This document shows, piece by piece, positions 43,307 to 51,598 of a stretch of 64,000 nucleotides of DNA; positions within the stretch are counted from its first letter, which is position 1; each line of letters starts with the position of its first letter. Both the position numbers and the translations under genes were made by a program. The notes below the pieces were generated by a model. The model was given only the letters and a program-made list of their open reading frames with translations. It was not told the origin of the DNA and ran no database searches. The DNA lies in NCBI RefSeq assembly GCF_004006395.2, contig NZ_CP029758.2, forward strand, positions 3,720,001 through 3,784,000, in the 5' to 3' direction. Source of the stretch: Clostridium sp. AWRP. Lineage in GTDB: Bacteria; Bacillota; Clostridia; Clostridiales; Clostridiaceae.

Positions 43307-43840
43307 AATTTGAAGCTCACTTGAAGCTATGTTGTGCTAACCCCTTCCCTCCGCCTGCTTTCACAGATTTCTACAGTACTATGAGTTAGTCGGACTTCCT
43401 ATAATGCTTTTGCTCATCTTGCTCGTTCCCTTACTTGATTTTGCATACTAATTTCTCAGACATTATAGGATCTCAGCTGTTCTAATAACATACTTATCAT
43501 CAAACTCGCCAAGCACTCAGACCCCGGAAGAGTTATATAAATCTTACCATATTGATTTGTATAATGTTGTCTGCTACACAAATAATTGTATCGACCTCTT
43601 CATTTAGATAATAATTTCGCGGCTCAATAGCTTCACTTTCGTTTTGGCTCGTTTTCTCCCTGTCCTACGCTTAAATCTAACGTTACCGATTCGACTCCAA
43701 GGACTCGGTACAGGCTACTGGTTAGGCATTACCTGATAGGATTTTCCTACTATATGTTAATAACTTACTAATGCCAACCGAATCACTTCCGTTGGCAAGA
43801 GGAAACATCACGCACTCGCATGCTGCTTCGCAGCTCGCAC
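43307..43840 (-). ncRNA. 5' ribozyme domains of the group II intron
   Basis: 534 bp upstream of the maturase gene contain domains I-III. Visible helices include GTTGGCATTAG near the conserved GTGATTCGG, and the run of GTAACC-type pairs. I did not fold it fully; exon-binding sites were not assigned. Confidence 0.7.
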
Positions 43841-43894
43841 TATTTGTACAATATACAGATAAATTATACCATTTTATAAGGGAGAATGTGTATT

Positions 43895-44293
43895 ATGAAG
43901 GAATCAACTATTACAACTACATTTAAAGCCGATATTAAAAAAGTATGGGAAGTAGTTACAAATAACAATAAATATGAATGGCGGAGTGATTTAAGTAAAA
44001 TTGATGTTTCAGAAGATGGAAACTCTTTTACAGAATATACAAAAAATAATTTTCCTACTAAATTTAACATTACTTTAAAAAAGCCTTATGAGCGATATGA
44101 ATTTGATATGTCTAACAAAAATATGGAAGGTCATTGGATTGGAGCTTTTAGTCCTGCTAATAATGGTACCCAGATTGAGTTTACAGAAAAGGTATCAGTA
44201 AATAATCCTATAATGAATTTGTTTGCAGGTTTGTATCTAAAAAAACAGCAGTCACTTTATATAGCAGATTTAAAAAAGGAATTAGGTGAATAA
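43895..44293 (+). CDS. SRPBCC family protein
   Basis: 132 residues from ATG 43895 (an ATG at 43886 is too near the GGGAG site). KESTITTTFKADIKKVWEVVTNNNKYEWRSDLSKIDV is the start of a START/SRPBCC lipid- or hydrophobe-binding fold, with GTQIEFTEKVSVNNPIMNLF near the end. No catalytic residues known. Downstream of the intron, convergent with the kinase gene. Confidence 0.8.
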   Translation: MKESTITTTFKADIKKVWEVVTNNNKYEWRSDLSKIDVSEDGNSFTEYTKNNFPTKFNITLKKPYERYEFDMSNKNMEGHWIGAFSPANNGTQIEFTEKVSVNNPIMNLFAGLYLKKQQSLYIADLKKELGE

Positions 44294-44309
44294 TTTCATA
44301 TTATTACTT

Positions 44310-44837
44310 TTATGTTGCTATGATGCGTTTATACATTATTTCTGCTGCATCTTTTGCTGAAATTTCATTTACATCTATTTTATCTGTATCCATTTTCAGA
44401 TAATTGTTTAATCTGGGCACACTTCTATCAATAACATCTTCTGTTCTGGTTCCATTTTCAATATCTTTTGTAATTCGTTCAATTAATGATTTTTCTGAAC
44501 ATATAAGAGAAAACTTGTAAACCTTACAGCCCCTTTTGTTTATTCTAGATAGTACATCATCAAGAATACTCTGCATATGCATTACCCAACAAAATATAAT
44601 ATTTTCATATTCCGAACATGAAATGAAATTATTTAGCATATATGTAATATTATTAATTACCATCCTTTTAGTTTCATCCGTAACAATGAAAGGTGACATA
44701 TTCCAGCACCAATCACCATCAAGAAAGACACATTTAGGCAGCAGTTTTTGTAACTCTTTACTTGCTGCTGTCTTTCCTACACCCATTGTTCCATTTATGA
44801 AAATAAGATTTTTTATCATTTTACCTTTATTATTCAT
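44310..44837 (-). CDS. P-loop nucleotide kinase-like protein
   Basis: 175 residues from ATG 44837. The Walker A motif GTMGVGKT (about 16-23) follows LIFIN, as in small kinases (shikimate or gluconate kinase, cytidylate kinase fold); a LID-like arginine-rich region IERITKDIENGTRTEDVIDRSVPRL follows. The substrate is not evident. The start lies 7 bases after the nitroreductase stop on the same strand, so the two are cotranscribed. Confidence 0.75.
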   Translation of the reverse strand: MNNKGKMIKNLIFINGTMGVGKTAASKELQKLLPKCVFLDGDWCWNMSPFIVTDETKRMVINNITYMLNNFISCSEYENIIFCWVMHMQSILDDVLSRINKRGCKVYKFSLICSEKSLIERITKDIENGTRTEDVIDRSVPRLNNYLKMDTDKIDVNEISAKDAAEIMYKRIIAT

Positions 44838-44843
44838 AATCAA

Positions 44844-45386
44844 TTACTTCCAGCTTTCATAATGTATAATTTCTTCCAGTTTCTTTCGTGGACGAGGTTT
44901 AGGCTTTTCATCTGCATAACCAAGTGTGATAATTCCAATTACATATTTATCATCAGGTATATTTAAAATTGGTCTTATTTCATTTTGTATAAACCATCCG
45001 ACCCAGCAAGTACCTAACCCCATGTTATTAGCTCCAAGCAATATATGTTCTACAGAAATTGAAGTATCTCTAATTATCTGTTTAAGTTCCTCTTCCGGAC
45101 TGTTTTCATCCAATGACACAGCTATTTTCTCATCTATTCTGCAGCGTATGTCTGCTACACAAGCAATAAAAACTGGAGCAGAAAGCATCCATTTCTGATT
45201 ATGACATACTCGTGATATTTTTTGCCTATTTGATTCTGATTTTACCACAATAAAATGCCACGGTTGAGTATTACTTCCTGATGGAGCAAGCCTTGCACCT
45301 TCAATCAACTGCAGTATTTTTTCATTTTCAACTTCTCTATCTATGTATTTTCTTATACTCCTGCGTGCTGAAATCTCTTCAATCAT
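44844..45386 (-). CDS. Nitroreductase family protein
   Basis: 180 residues from ATG 45386. FMN-binding ISARRSIRKYIDREV (Arg pair for phosphate), LAPSGSNTQPWHFIVV, and LLGANNMGLGTCWVGWF with GYADEKPKPRPRKKLEEI at the end mark the family. It reduces nitro compounds or quinones with NAD(P)H. First gene of a two-gene unit with the kinase-like protein. Confidence 0.9.
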   Translation of the reverse strand: MIEEISARRSIRKYIDREVENEKILQLIEGARLAPSGSNTQPWHFIVVKSESNRQKISRVCHNQKWMLSAPVFIACVADIRCRIDEKIAVSLDENSPEEELKQIIRDTSISVEHILLGANNMGLGTCWVGWFIQNEIRPILNIPDDKYVIGIITLGYADEKPKPRPRKKLEEIIHYESWK

Positions 45387-45519
45387 ATCATCCACTTCCC
45401 TTCTTAACAATTATTTTAACATAACATTATATATTAGCAAAATGTACACATAGTCTTGTAACTTTCAAATTTCATAGTATAATTTTATACAAATATTCAA
45501 TACATTGAATTGAAATGGA

Positions 45520-46278
45520 TTAGGCTGTGCCCTTCTTGTTTTTCATTTTTGCAACAAATATCATTTTCAAACTCATAGGTATCCAATTTTTTATTTTGTT
45601 TGTAATTCCAGGTACAGTAATATTTTTATTCTTCATAAATCTCCTATAAGCATATCCTGCAACACTTTCAGCAGTCATTGCACTTTTGGGAACTTTCGTT
45701 CCTTCTAGAGTAAAAAAATTTGTTGTTGTAGCACCAGGACATAATGTACAAACTTGCACTCCCTTTTCTTTTGCCTCATATCTTATTGCCCTACTATAAC
45801 TTAATACAAAAGCTTTGCTAGCAAAATAAGTGCTAGTATACGGTCCCGGTTGAAAGGCACCAATAGATGAGATATTTAAAATTTTGCCATATTTCTGTCT
45901 ATACATATCAGAAATATATAATTTACAAAGTTCTACAAGATTTATAACATTTAATATCATCATACTTTCATCACGCTTGAAATCAATTTTGTCTGTTGGA
46001 CCAACCAATCCTATCCCTGCGTTATTCACAAGTATAGAAATATTTAAGTTATCCTTTTTTGTTATGCTGTATAGTTGTGATGCTGCTCCCAATTTTCCCA
46101 TATCCTGTTGATACACAAATACTGATGTTTTGAATTTATCTTCCAATTTTTTCTTGACCTCTTGCAATTTTTTGATATTAGAAGAAACTATGACAATTCC
46201 ATATCCATCCCTAGCAAAATTCTTTGCAAATTCAAAACCTATTCCACTTGTTCCTCCCGTAATCAATACATATTTCAT
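45520..46278 (-). CDS. Short-chain dehydrogenase/reductase
   Basis: 252 residues: ITGGTSGIGFEFAKNF, ILVNNAGIGL, the catalytic Tyr/Lys in TSTYFASKAFVLSYSRAI, and LCPGATTTNF. Of the DltE/YqjQ-like SDR subgroup with a C-terminal hydrophobic tail. GGAG lies 9 bases before the chosen ATG 46278. Substrate unknown; the Crp-type regulator gene next upstream is on the same strand. Confidence 0.85.
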   Translation of the reverse strand: MKYVLITGGTSGIGFEFAKNFARDGYGIVIVSSNIKKLQEVKKKLEDKFKTSVFVYQQDMGKLGAASQLYSITKKDNLNISILVNNAGIGLVGPTDKIDFKRDESMMILNVINLVELCKLYISDMYRQKYGKILNISSIGAFQPGPYTSTYFASKAFVLSYSRAIRYEAKEKGVQVCTLCPGATTTNFFTLEGTKVPKSAMTAESVAGYAYRRFMKNKNITVPGITNKIKNWIPMSLKMIFVAKMKNKKGTA

Positions 46279-46397
46279 ACACAAACGCTCCTTTCTCTTT
46301 AGAGTTTTATTTCTCCCACTAAGTTTAAATTAATTATCTAGTGGCTAGCCATCAAATAAATTATAGAAAAAAGAAGCATTATAGTAATTCACATAGG

Positions 46398-46994
46398 TTA
46401 ATTGGAAGAATTATTTTTTAATTTTCTTCTTATCCTGCTTAAAGATGCAGCCCTTATGCCTATATAGGATGCAATATATTTCAATTCAACTCTATCATTG
46501 AAATGAGGATATTGTCTGCAAAAATCAATATATCGTTCTTCTGCATTCATTAAGGCTAAATTTCTAACCCTGTCTTCCAATTTACCCACTTCCCTCAAAT
46601 AATACCTTACAAATATACTATTCAATTTTTCATCTTTTGTTATAATTTTATGTATTAATTTATATGGGAGTTGAATACACTCACAATCCTCAAGACATTC
46701 AATAGTAAATGATGAAACACATTCTACTCGTAAACCTTCAGAAGAAAAGAATTCATTATCGCTGCTAAAACATTTTGTAATATCATTCCCCTGATCATCA
46801 ATATAATATCCCCTAACTATCCCATGGATTATAAAATAAAGACTTGTAGACTTCATTCCTTCCAACAATACAATATGTTTGGCAGAAAACTTTATAAAAA
46901 AAGCTTCCTTGTTAATCATATCAGCAGTACTTTCCTCTATTTTTATTCCAAGTCCTGCTTCCAAATATTCACTCACATTCACCCTTTTCCTCAT
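46398..46994 (-). CDS. Crp/Fnr family transcriptional regulator
   Basis: 198 residues: a cNMP-binding-type beta-roll (HIVLLEGMKSTSLYFIIHGIVRGYYIDDQGNDITKCFSSDNEFF) and a C-terminal helix-turn-helix (LKYIASYIGIRAASLSRIRRKL). No Fe-S cysteine cluster as in FNR. Probably controls the downstream short-chain dehydrogenase, 114 bp away. The ribosome-binding site abuts the ATG, so the start is slightly uncertain. Confidence 0.85.
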   Translation of the reverse strand: MRKRVNVSEYLEAGLGIKIEESTADMINKEAFFIKFSAKHIVLLEGMKSTSLYFIIHGIVRGYYIDDQGNDITKCFSSDNEFFSSEGLRVECVSSFTIECLEDCECIQLPYKLIHKIITKDEKLNSIFVRYYLREVGKLEDRVRNLALMNAEERYIDFCRQYPHFNDRVELKYIASYIGIRAASLSRIRRKLKNNSSN

Positions 46995-47023
46995 CTCCCC
47001 TTTTATCCTTCAAATTTTTTTAA

Positions 47024-47902
47024 CTATAAATTACTACAAAAATTTTTTCTAAAATTCAGCGGCGATACATTTTTAACTTTTTTATATATACGGCTGAAAT
47101 AATTTACATCACTAAATCCACAATTCAATGCTATTTCTGTTATATTTAAATCAGTTTTTTGCAGCAGTGAATCTGCTTTTTGTATTCTAAGGTTATTTAT
47201 ATAATTCGTTAGAGATCTACCTGTAATTTGTTTAAATGTCCTGCAAAAATGCTCTTTACTAATATGAGCCATTTCTGAAATTTCATCTAAAGTTATCTTT
47301 TCAGTAAAATTTTCGTTGATGTACAAAAATATATTTTTTAATCTGTTTAGATTATCAACTCGACAGTTAAATTGTTTTGCTGTTAAAATTTTTTCAACAT
47401 ATCTTCTAAATAACAGTACAATAAGTTCATATATATATGCTTTTACAGCCAGTTCGTATCCAAGCCTTTTTGAAAAATACTCCTCAATAATTTTATCTGC
47501 ACAATTGAGTATCTCCTTATCATTCCTAACTAGATTTTTAAATAAAATGAGGTTCTTTGCCAGTGGTACCATGAACTTGGTCTGGCAGGAGTCCATCTGA
47601 CTACTAAAGAGAAATGAAAGGTCAACCCTTATAATATAATATATTAAATTATCACATAAGCTTTCACAGTAATGAAGTTCATTGCTGTTCACAATTATAA
47701 AATCCCCAGCTTTTACATGAATACTTTTATAATTGCACCTGATTAAGGCACTACCCTGGATAAAATAAAAAAATTGAAGATGCTCATGCCAATTTTCTTC
47801 AAATGTAGCTCCTAGCTTATTAACTTTTACTTTAAATATATCTACAAAAAAATTTCTATTGGGCATATCTTTATAATAATAATTAATTTTAGACTTATTC
47901 AT
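47024..47902 (-). CDS. AraC family transcriptional regulator
   Basis: 292 residues. N-terminal cupin (HEHLQFFYFIQGSALIRCNYKSIHVKAGDFIIVNSNELHYCE) and a C-terminal double helix-turn-helix (LDEISEMAHISKEHFCRTFKQITGRSLTNYINNLRIQKADSLL, ITEIALNCGFSDVNYFSRIYKKVKNVSPLNFRKN). AAGGAGATG precedes the start. Divergent from the MFS exporter gene with 155 bp between, so it very likely regulates that gene. Confidence 0.93.
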   Translation of the reverse strand: MNKSKINYYYKDMPNRNFFVDIFKVKVNKLGATFEENWHEHLQFFYFIQGSALIRCNYKSIHVKAGDFIIVNSNELHYCESLCDNLIYYIIRVDLSFLFSSQMDSCQTKFMVPLAKNLILFKNLVRNDKEILNCADKIIEEYFSKRLGYELAVKAYIYELIVLLFRRYVEKILTAKQFNCRVDNLNRLKNIFLYINENFTEKITLDEISEMAHISKEHFCRTFKQITGRSLTNYINNLRIQKADSLLQKTDLNITEIALNCGFSDVNYFSRIYKKVKNVSPLNFRKNFCSNL

Positions 47903-48057
47903 AATTGCAGCATCTCCTTATATCAATATAATGCTAATATCAATCAATATATTCAATGAAATTCAATACTTATATTGTTATTATATATCTAGATGTTTCA
48001 CTAGTAAATATCAATAAAATACTACTATTTTAAAAAGAAAGGGGTTATCTAACTAAC

Positions 48058-49512
48058 ATGGAATATAAAAATAAATACGGAATTTTACTTGTTGTTATAT
48101 CTATGACTTTTATGTCTTGTCTTGTTTCTAATATTGTTAATGTAGCTCTGCCTGTAATGTCAAAAAAACTTTCAGTACCTATGGTATCTATAGAATGGGT
48201 TGTAGCAAGTTATATCATCTCGATTTGCTCAACTATTTTAATATTTGGAAGGCTAGGTGATATAATAGGCAAAATGAAGGTATTTAAATTTGGAATGGTT
48301 GTCTTTACTATCGCTTCTTTCACATGCGGCATTTCAACTTCATTTACAGAGCTTATTATATTTAGAATCATACAAGGCATTGGTGCTTCAGCTTACATGG
48401 CCAACAATCAAGGTATTATAACTCAGGTTTTTCCAAGAAATGAAAGGGGAAAAGCCCTTGGAATTTTGGCATCCTCTGTTGCCCTAGGAACCTTAATAGG
48501 GTCACCTGCTGGTGGATTTATTACCTACTATCTAAGTTGGAATTATATATTTTTCGTCAATGTACCTATTGGAGTAATTGCATTTATCGCTGCTTTAAAA
48601 GTATTGCCCCATAGTAAAAACCAAAATAAGGAGATAAATAGTAAACTTGATGTAAAAGGATCAACCTTTATTTTCCTATCAATGGTACTTTTATTTGGCT
48701 CCCTGATTCAAGGGCAGAAGGTCGGATATAATAATCCTATTATAATTACAATATTTATTGTATCTATTCTATTTATAGCAGTATTTATTGTATTAGAAAA
48801 TAAAATAGAAAAACCTCTCATACAAATGAAAATTTTTAAGAACAATGTATTTTCTTTAAGCTTGTTTTGTGCATTTATATCATTTGTTTGTCTAAATGCT
48901 TCAATAATTATAATACCTTTTTATCTTCAAGATGCAATGAAACTAAACTCTAGTATAACAGGTCTTATAATGATAGTACAGCCACTAGTCATGGCTGTGA
49001 TTTCTCCGCTTTCAGGAAACTTGTCAGACAAAATAGGCTCCAAGCTTTTAAGTTTTTTAGGACTCTTGCTTATGAGTATAAGTTTTATATTCCTATCATT
49101 TTTAAATCAATATTCTTCTATAACAAAGATTATACTTTATATTGTTGTATTAGCTTTAGGACAATCACTGTTTCAACCTTCAAATAATTCACTTATAATG
49201 TCAACAGTTCCTAAAAATGAACTAGGAATAGCCGGAAGTGTCAATTCTCTTGTGAGAAACTTAGGACAAATTATAGGAATTATACTTTCCACAAGCCTCT
49301 TATATAGTTTTATGAGCATTAAGATAGGTTATCGTGTAACAGATTATGTTACAGGAAGAGATGATATTTTTGTATATGGAATGAAATATGTATATATTGT
49401 TCTAACTATTGTATGTGCCTTCGGGGCACTACTCACTGCTTTTAGAATGCACAATAAGAAAATCACACAAATAGATCAGTCAGCTGCAGATGTACACGGT
49501 AAAAATTTTTAA
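48058..49512 (+). CDS. MFS drug exporter, DHA2 (EmrB/QacA) family
   Basis: 484 residues with 14 predicted membrane segments. Seen: the motif C-like GTLIGSPAGGFITYYLSWNYIFFVNVPIG, the loop 2-3 motif A GRLGDIIGKMKVF, IQGIGASAYMANNQGII and GNLSDKIGSK. Proton-driven export of drugs or toxic metabolites across the inner membrane. Under probable control of the divergent AraC gene. Confidence 0.9.
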   Translation: MEYKNKYGILLVVISMTFMSCLVSNIVNVALPVMSKKLSVPMVSIEWVVASYIISICSTILIFGRLGDIIGKMKVFKFGMVVFTIASFTCGISTSFTELIIFRIIQGIGASAYMANNQGIITQVFPRNERGKALGILASSVALGTLIGSPAGGFITYYLSWNYIFFVNVPIGVIAFIAALKVLPHSKNQNKEINSKLDVKGSTFIFLSMVLLFGSLIQGQKVGYNNPIIITIFIVSILFIAVFIVLENKIEKPLIQMKIFKNNVFSLSLFCAFISFVCLNASIIIIPFYLQDAMKLNSSITGLIMIVQPLVMAVISPLSGNLSDKIGSKLLSFLGLLLMSISFIFLSFLNQYSSITKIILYIVVLALGQSLFQPSNNSLIMSTVPKNELGIAGSVNSLVRNLGQIIGIILSTSLLYSFMSIKIGYRVTDYVTGRDDIFVYGMKYVYIVLTIVCAFGALLTAFRMHNKKITQIDQSAADVHGKNF

Positions 49513-49647
49513 AAATTGATTTCTGTATAATATTTTATTTCAAAGCATTTTAAACAATATTTACAGCAGTAAAAGCAATAAAAAATGTAAAATTCTAAAC
49601 TATAACGTGATGTGAACTTAAAATTTTATAAAGGAAGTGAAATAAAT
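49513..49647. other. Spacer between MFS gene and thi operon promoter
   Basis: AT-rich, no gene seen. AAATATTGTTTAAAATGC-like imperfect pairing just after the MFS stop may end that transcript. Confidence 0.4.
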
Positions 49648-49676
49648 TTGCATACATGGAAAACATATGGTATGAT
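49648..49676 (+). promoter_or_regulatory. Promoter of the thiW-thiM operon
   Basis: TTGCAT (49648-49653), 17 bases, TATGAT (49671-49676). It ends about 8 bases before the TPP riboswitch. Confidence 0.7.
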
Positions 49677-49683
49677 TTTCATA

Positions 49684-49771
49684 AAAAGGGAGCATGCTTA
49701 AGCATGCTGAGAGGAAGTATATGCTTCGACCTATAACTTGATTCGGATAATACCGACGTAAGGAAATATTT
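49684..49771 (+). promoter_or_regulatory. TPP riboswitch (THI-box)
   Basis: Contains the family landmarks in order: GGGAGC, the pyrimidine-binding GCTGAGAGGAAG, CGACC, ACTTGATTCGGATAATACCG and CGTAAGGAA. Both the pyrimidine-sensing arm and the pyrophosphate-sensing arm (ATTCGGATAATACCGA) are complete. High TPP should fold it and favour the terminator hairpin at 49808. Confidence 0.97.
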
Positions 49772-49807
49772 AATTTATGCTGTTTTTGTATGTTTTATGA
49801 GTGTAGA

Positions 49808-49843
49808 TGGAATGTGCCTTACAAGGTATGTTCCATTTTTATA
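49808..49843 (+). terminator. Riboswitch-controlled terminator
   Basis: TGGAATGTGCC and GGTATGTTCCA form an 11-bp stem (with G-U pairs) followed by TTTTTAT. It is 36 bases after the TPP aptamer. Confidence 0.85.
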
Positions 49844-49891
49844 TTTAAAAAGCAGTGGGGGAGCGCCCGAGGCTTTATAATAAAAATACAA

Positions 49892-49986
49892 CTAAATAGC
49901 GAGGGAACTTGTGTTTCAAGGTGAGAGGAAGCTTTTGAGCTTCGACCGACCAATATGATTTGTCATATAGGGAATTGCTATTTGGT
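49892..49986 (+). promoter_or_regulatory. Second, TPP-like RNA with missing pyrophosphate arm
   Basis: A closing stem AAATAGC/GCTATTT encloses GAGGGAA, a CTTG/CAAG hairpin, GTGAGAGGAAG with CTTC in the same place as in the first aptamer, GACC, then a simple hairpin ATATGA-TTTG-TCATAT and AGGGAA. The order and boxes mirror a THI-box (GTGAGAGG for CTGAGA, AGGGAA at the 3' side). The conserved CUGGAUAAUACCAG element that grips pyrophosphate is replaced by the short hairpin. No terminator follows; it ends 86 bases before the thiW start. Confidence 0.6.
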
Positions 49987-50072
49987 TACTCTAAAATTAT
50001 GCCTGCGATAATGATGTTTATTTCCTATGTGATAAATTTAGAAAATAAATATTATTATGGAGGTACTTTATT

Positions 50073-50642
50073 ATGGAAAGAAACTCAAAACTATTAAAAA
50101 AACTTATGCTGGCAATGATGGTGGCAATGGGAGTTGTCATTTCGCCAATTCTTCGTATAGAAGGAATGTGTCCTATGTCTTCTGTTATAAATATTACATG
50201 TGCAGTTTTTTTTGGACCTTGGTATGCGCTGCTTTGTGCTGTTTGTATTGGAATTATAAGAATGTTTCTTATGGGAATTCCACCTTTAGCTTTGACAGGT
50301 GCTGTTTTTGGAGCTTTTTTAGCAGGATTTTTATATAGGATATCTAAGAATACTTTAATTTTTGCAGTTTTAGGTGAAGTTATCGGAACAGGTATTATAG
50401 GTGCTGTTGTCTCATCGCCTATTATGACATATTTCTGGGGCAAAAAAGGACTTTCACTTATGTTTTATATTCCTTTATTCTTTACTGCTACAATTATTGG
50501 TGGAACAATTGCCTTTATTTTTTTAGGAGCATTAAGCAAAAATGGAATGCTTATAAAGATTCAGAAAAACTTGGGGGTAAAAGTTTATGAAAAATCAACA
50601 GATAGGGATAAACAACCTATTGCAAATAAAACGCAATGTTAA
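50073..50642 (+). CDS. thiW: Energy-coupling factor transporter S component ThiW
   Basis: 189 residues, about five to six membrane segments (LAMMVAMGVVISPILRIEGMCPMSSVINITCAVFFGPWYALLCAV, MGIPPLALTGAVFGAFLAGFLYR, FYIPLFFTATIIGGTIAFIFLG). The GVVISPILRIEGMCPM stretch is characteristic of ThiW, the predicted S component for hydroxyethylthiazole uptake, working with a shared EcfAA'T module encoded elsewhere. GGAGG 9 bases before ATG. Overlaps thiM by 56 bp. Confidence 0.9.
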   Translation: MERNSKLLKKLMLAMMVAMGVVISPILRIEGMCPMSSVINITCAVFFGPWYALLCAVCIGIIRMFLMGIPPLALTGAVFGAFLAGFLYRISKNTLIFAVLGEVIGTGIIGAVVSSPIMTYFWGKKGLSLMFYIPLFFTATIIGGTIAFIFLGALSKNGMLIKIQKNLGVKVYEKSTDRDKQPIANKTQC

Positions 50643-51417
50643 AATAAAAAAACCTCTTATTCATTATATTACAAATCCAATTTCAATAAATGATTGTGCA
50701 AATGCAATGCTTGCTATTGGGGCAAAACCTATTATGGCCGAGCATCCTCTAGAAGTTTCTGAAATTACATCTGCTTCTAACGCACTTGGTGTTAACCTTG
50801 GAAATATAACTGATGTTAGGATGAAATCCATGTTGATTTCAGGTAAAACAGCTTTTAAAGAGAGGATTCCCCAAGTAATTGATCTTGTTGGTGTTGGCTG
50901 CAGTAAATTGAGGTTTAATTATGCAAAAAAGTTTATTTCTCAGTGCCATCCAGATGTCATCAAAGGTAACTTATCTGAAATAAGAGCAATTTGTGGTATA
51001 GAAAGCAATGCAAAAGGAATAGATGCAGGAGAATGTGATAGGATAACAGATGATAACTTTGATGAAAATATAGAAATTGTGAAAAAACTATCCCTTAGAA
51101 CAAATTCTGTTATTGCAGCTACTGGTGCAGTAGATGTAATAACTAACGGCAGCCAAACATATTTAATAAAAAACGGCTGTGAAATGCTTTCAATGGTAAC
51201 AGGTACAGGATGTATGGTTACTGCACTCATAGCAAGTTATATTTCTTCCTTAGATATATTTGGTGGTACTATTTTAGCTGTATCACTTATGGGAATATGC
51301 GGGGAACTTTCTCAGCATACTACTGGTATAGGAAGCTTTAGGACTGATCTTATAGATAATTTATTTACAATTTCTGATAATACTATAACAAATAAAATAA
51401 AGTGTGAATTAAAATAA
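50587..51417 (+). CDS. thiM: Hydroxyethylthiazole kinase
   Basis: 276 residues. Phosphorylates 4-methyl-5-(2-hydroxyethyl)thiazole to HET-P for thiamine salvage. ThiM features: PLIHYITNPISINDCANAMLAIGAKPIMAEHPLEV, DVIKGNLSEIRAICG, and the catalytic/anion-hole MVTGTGCMVTALIASY. Starts within thiW, 56 bp before its stop in another frame; GGGGGTAAAAGTT is close upstream. Together with thiW it imports and traps thiazole. Confidence 0.95.
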   Translation: MKNQQIGINNLLQIKRNVKIKKPLIHYITNPISINDCANAMLAIGAKPIMAEHPLEVSEITSASNALGVNLGNITDVRMKSMLISGKTAFKERIPQVIDLVGVGCSKLRFNYAKKFISQCHPDVIKGNLSEIRAICGIESNAKGIDAGECDRITDDNFDENIEIVKKLSLRTNSVIAATGAVDVITNGSQTYLIKNGCEMLSMVTGTGCMVTALIASYISSLDIFGGTILAVSLMGICGELSQHTTGIGSFRTDLIDNLFTISDNTITNKIKCELK

Positions 51418-51418
51418 T

Positions 51419-51553
51419 ATAAACAGATTTCTAAGCATCAGATGGAGTTTTAACTCCACCTGATGCTTAGAAATCGTTATCCAGGGACGTAGCTGCTCTT
51501 TACTCCCACTTGGAGAAGAAGTGGGGGTATTAGAGCAGGTAGTCATCGGATAA
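51419..51553 (-). repeat. 185-bp structured intergenic repeat, copy D (shortened, inverted)
   Basis: The reverse complement starts TTATCCGATGACTACCTGC and ends TTAGAAATCTGTTTAT. Its arms CTGCTCTAATACCCCC / GGGAGTAAAGAGCAG and the hairpin ATTTCTAAGCATCAG/CTGATGCTTAGAAAT match copy C, but the AAATC hairpin region is missing. It begins 2 bases after the thiM stop and probably ends that transcript. Confidence 0.82.
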
Positions 51554-51565
51554 AAAGCTTAAAAA

Positions 51566-51596
51566 TTTGAGAACGTACCTAAATCAAGTACGTTCC
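51566..51596 (-). terminator. Terminator of the MerR regulator gene
   Basis: On the minus strand GAACGTAC and GTACGTTC pair around a 9-base loop, then TCAAATTTTT. It lies 3 bases after the gene's stop codon. Confidence 0.75.
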
Positions 51597-51598
51597 CT

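Larger units (their letters stand above)
41886..43840 (-). mobile_element. Group II intron
   Basis: Read on the minus strand, it opens with GTGCGAGCTGCGAAGCAGC at 43840 and closes near 41886 with a domain VI-like hairpin (GGGCGGTGACGCC). Domain V is plain at about 41920-41954: GAGCCGTATGCC, then GGCACGTACGG and TTT. The maturase gene lies in domain IV. About 1955 bp and apparently complete. It is inserted between genes, downstream of the broken MerR gene and upstream of the SRPBCC gene. Confidence 0.92.

Noticed and set aside
36420..44300. Prophage or conjugative element covering the mobile region
   Set aside because: IS256, a group II intron and CRISPR are clustered, but no integrase, terminase, capsid, relaxase or attachment-site repeat was seen. 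They look like independent insertions.
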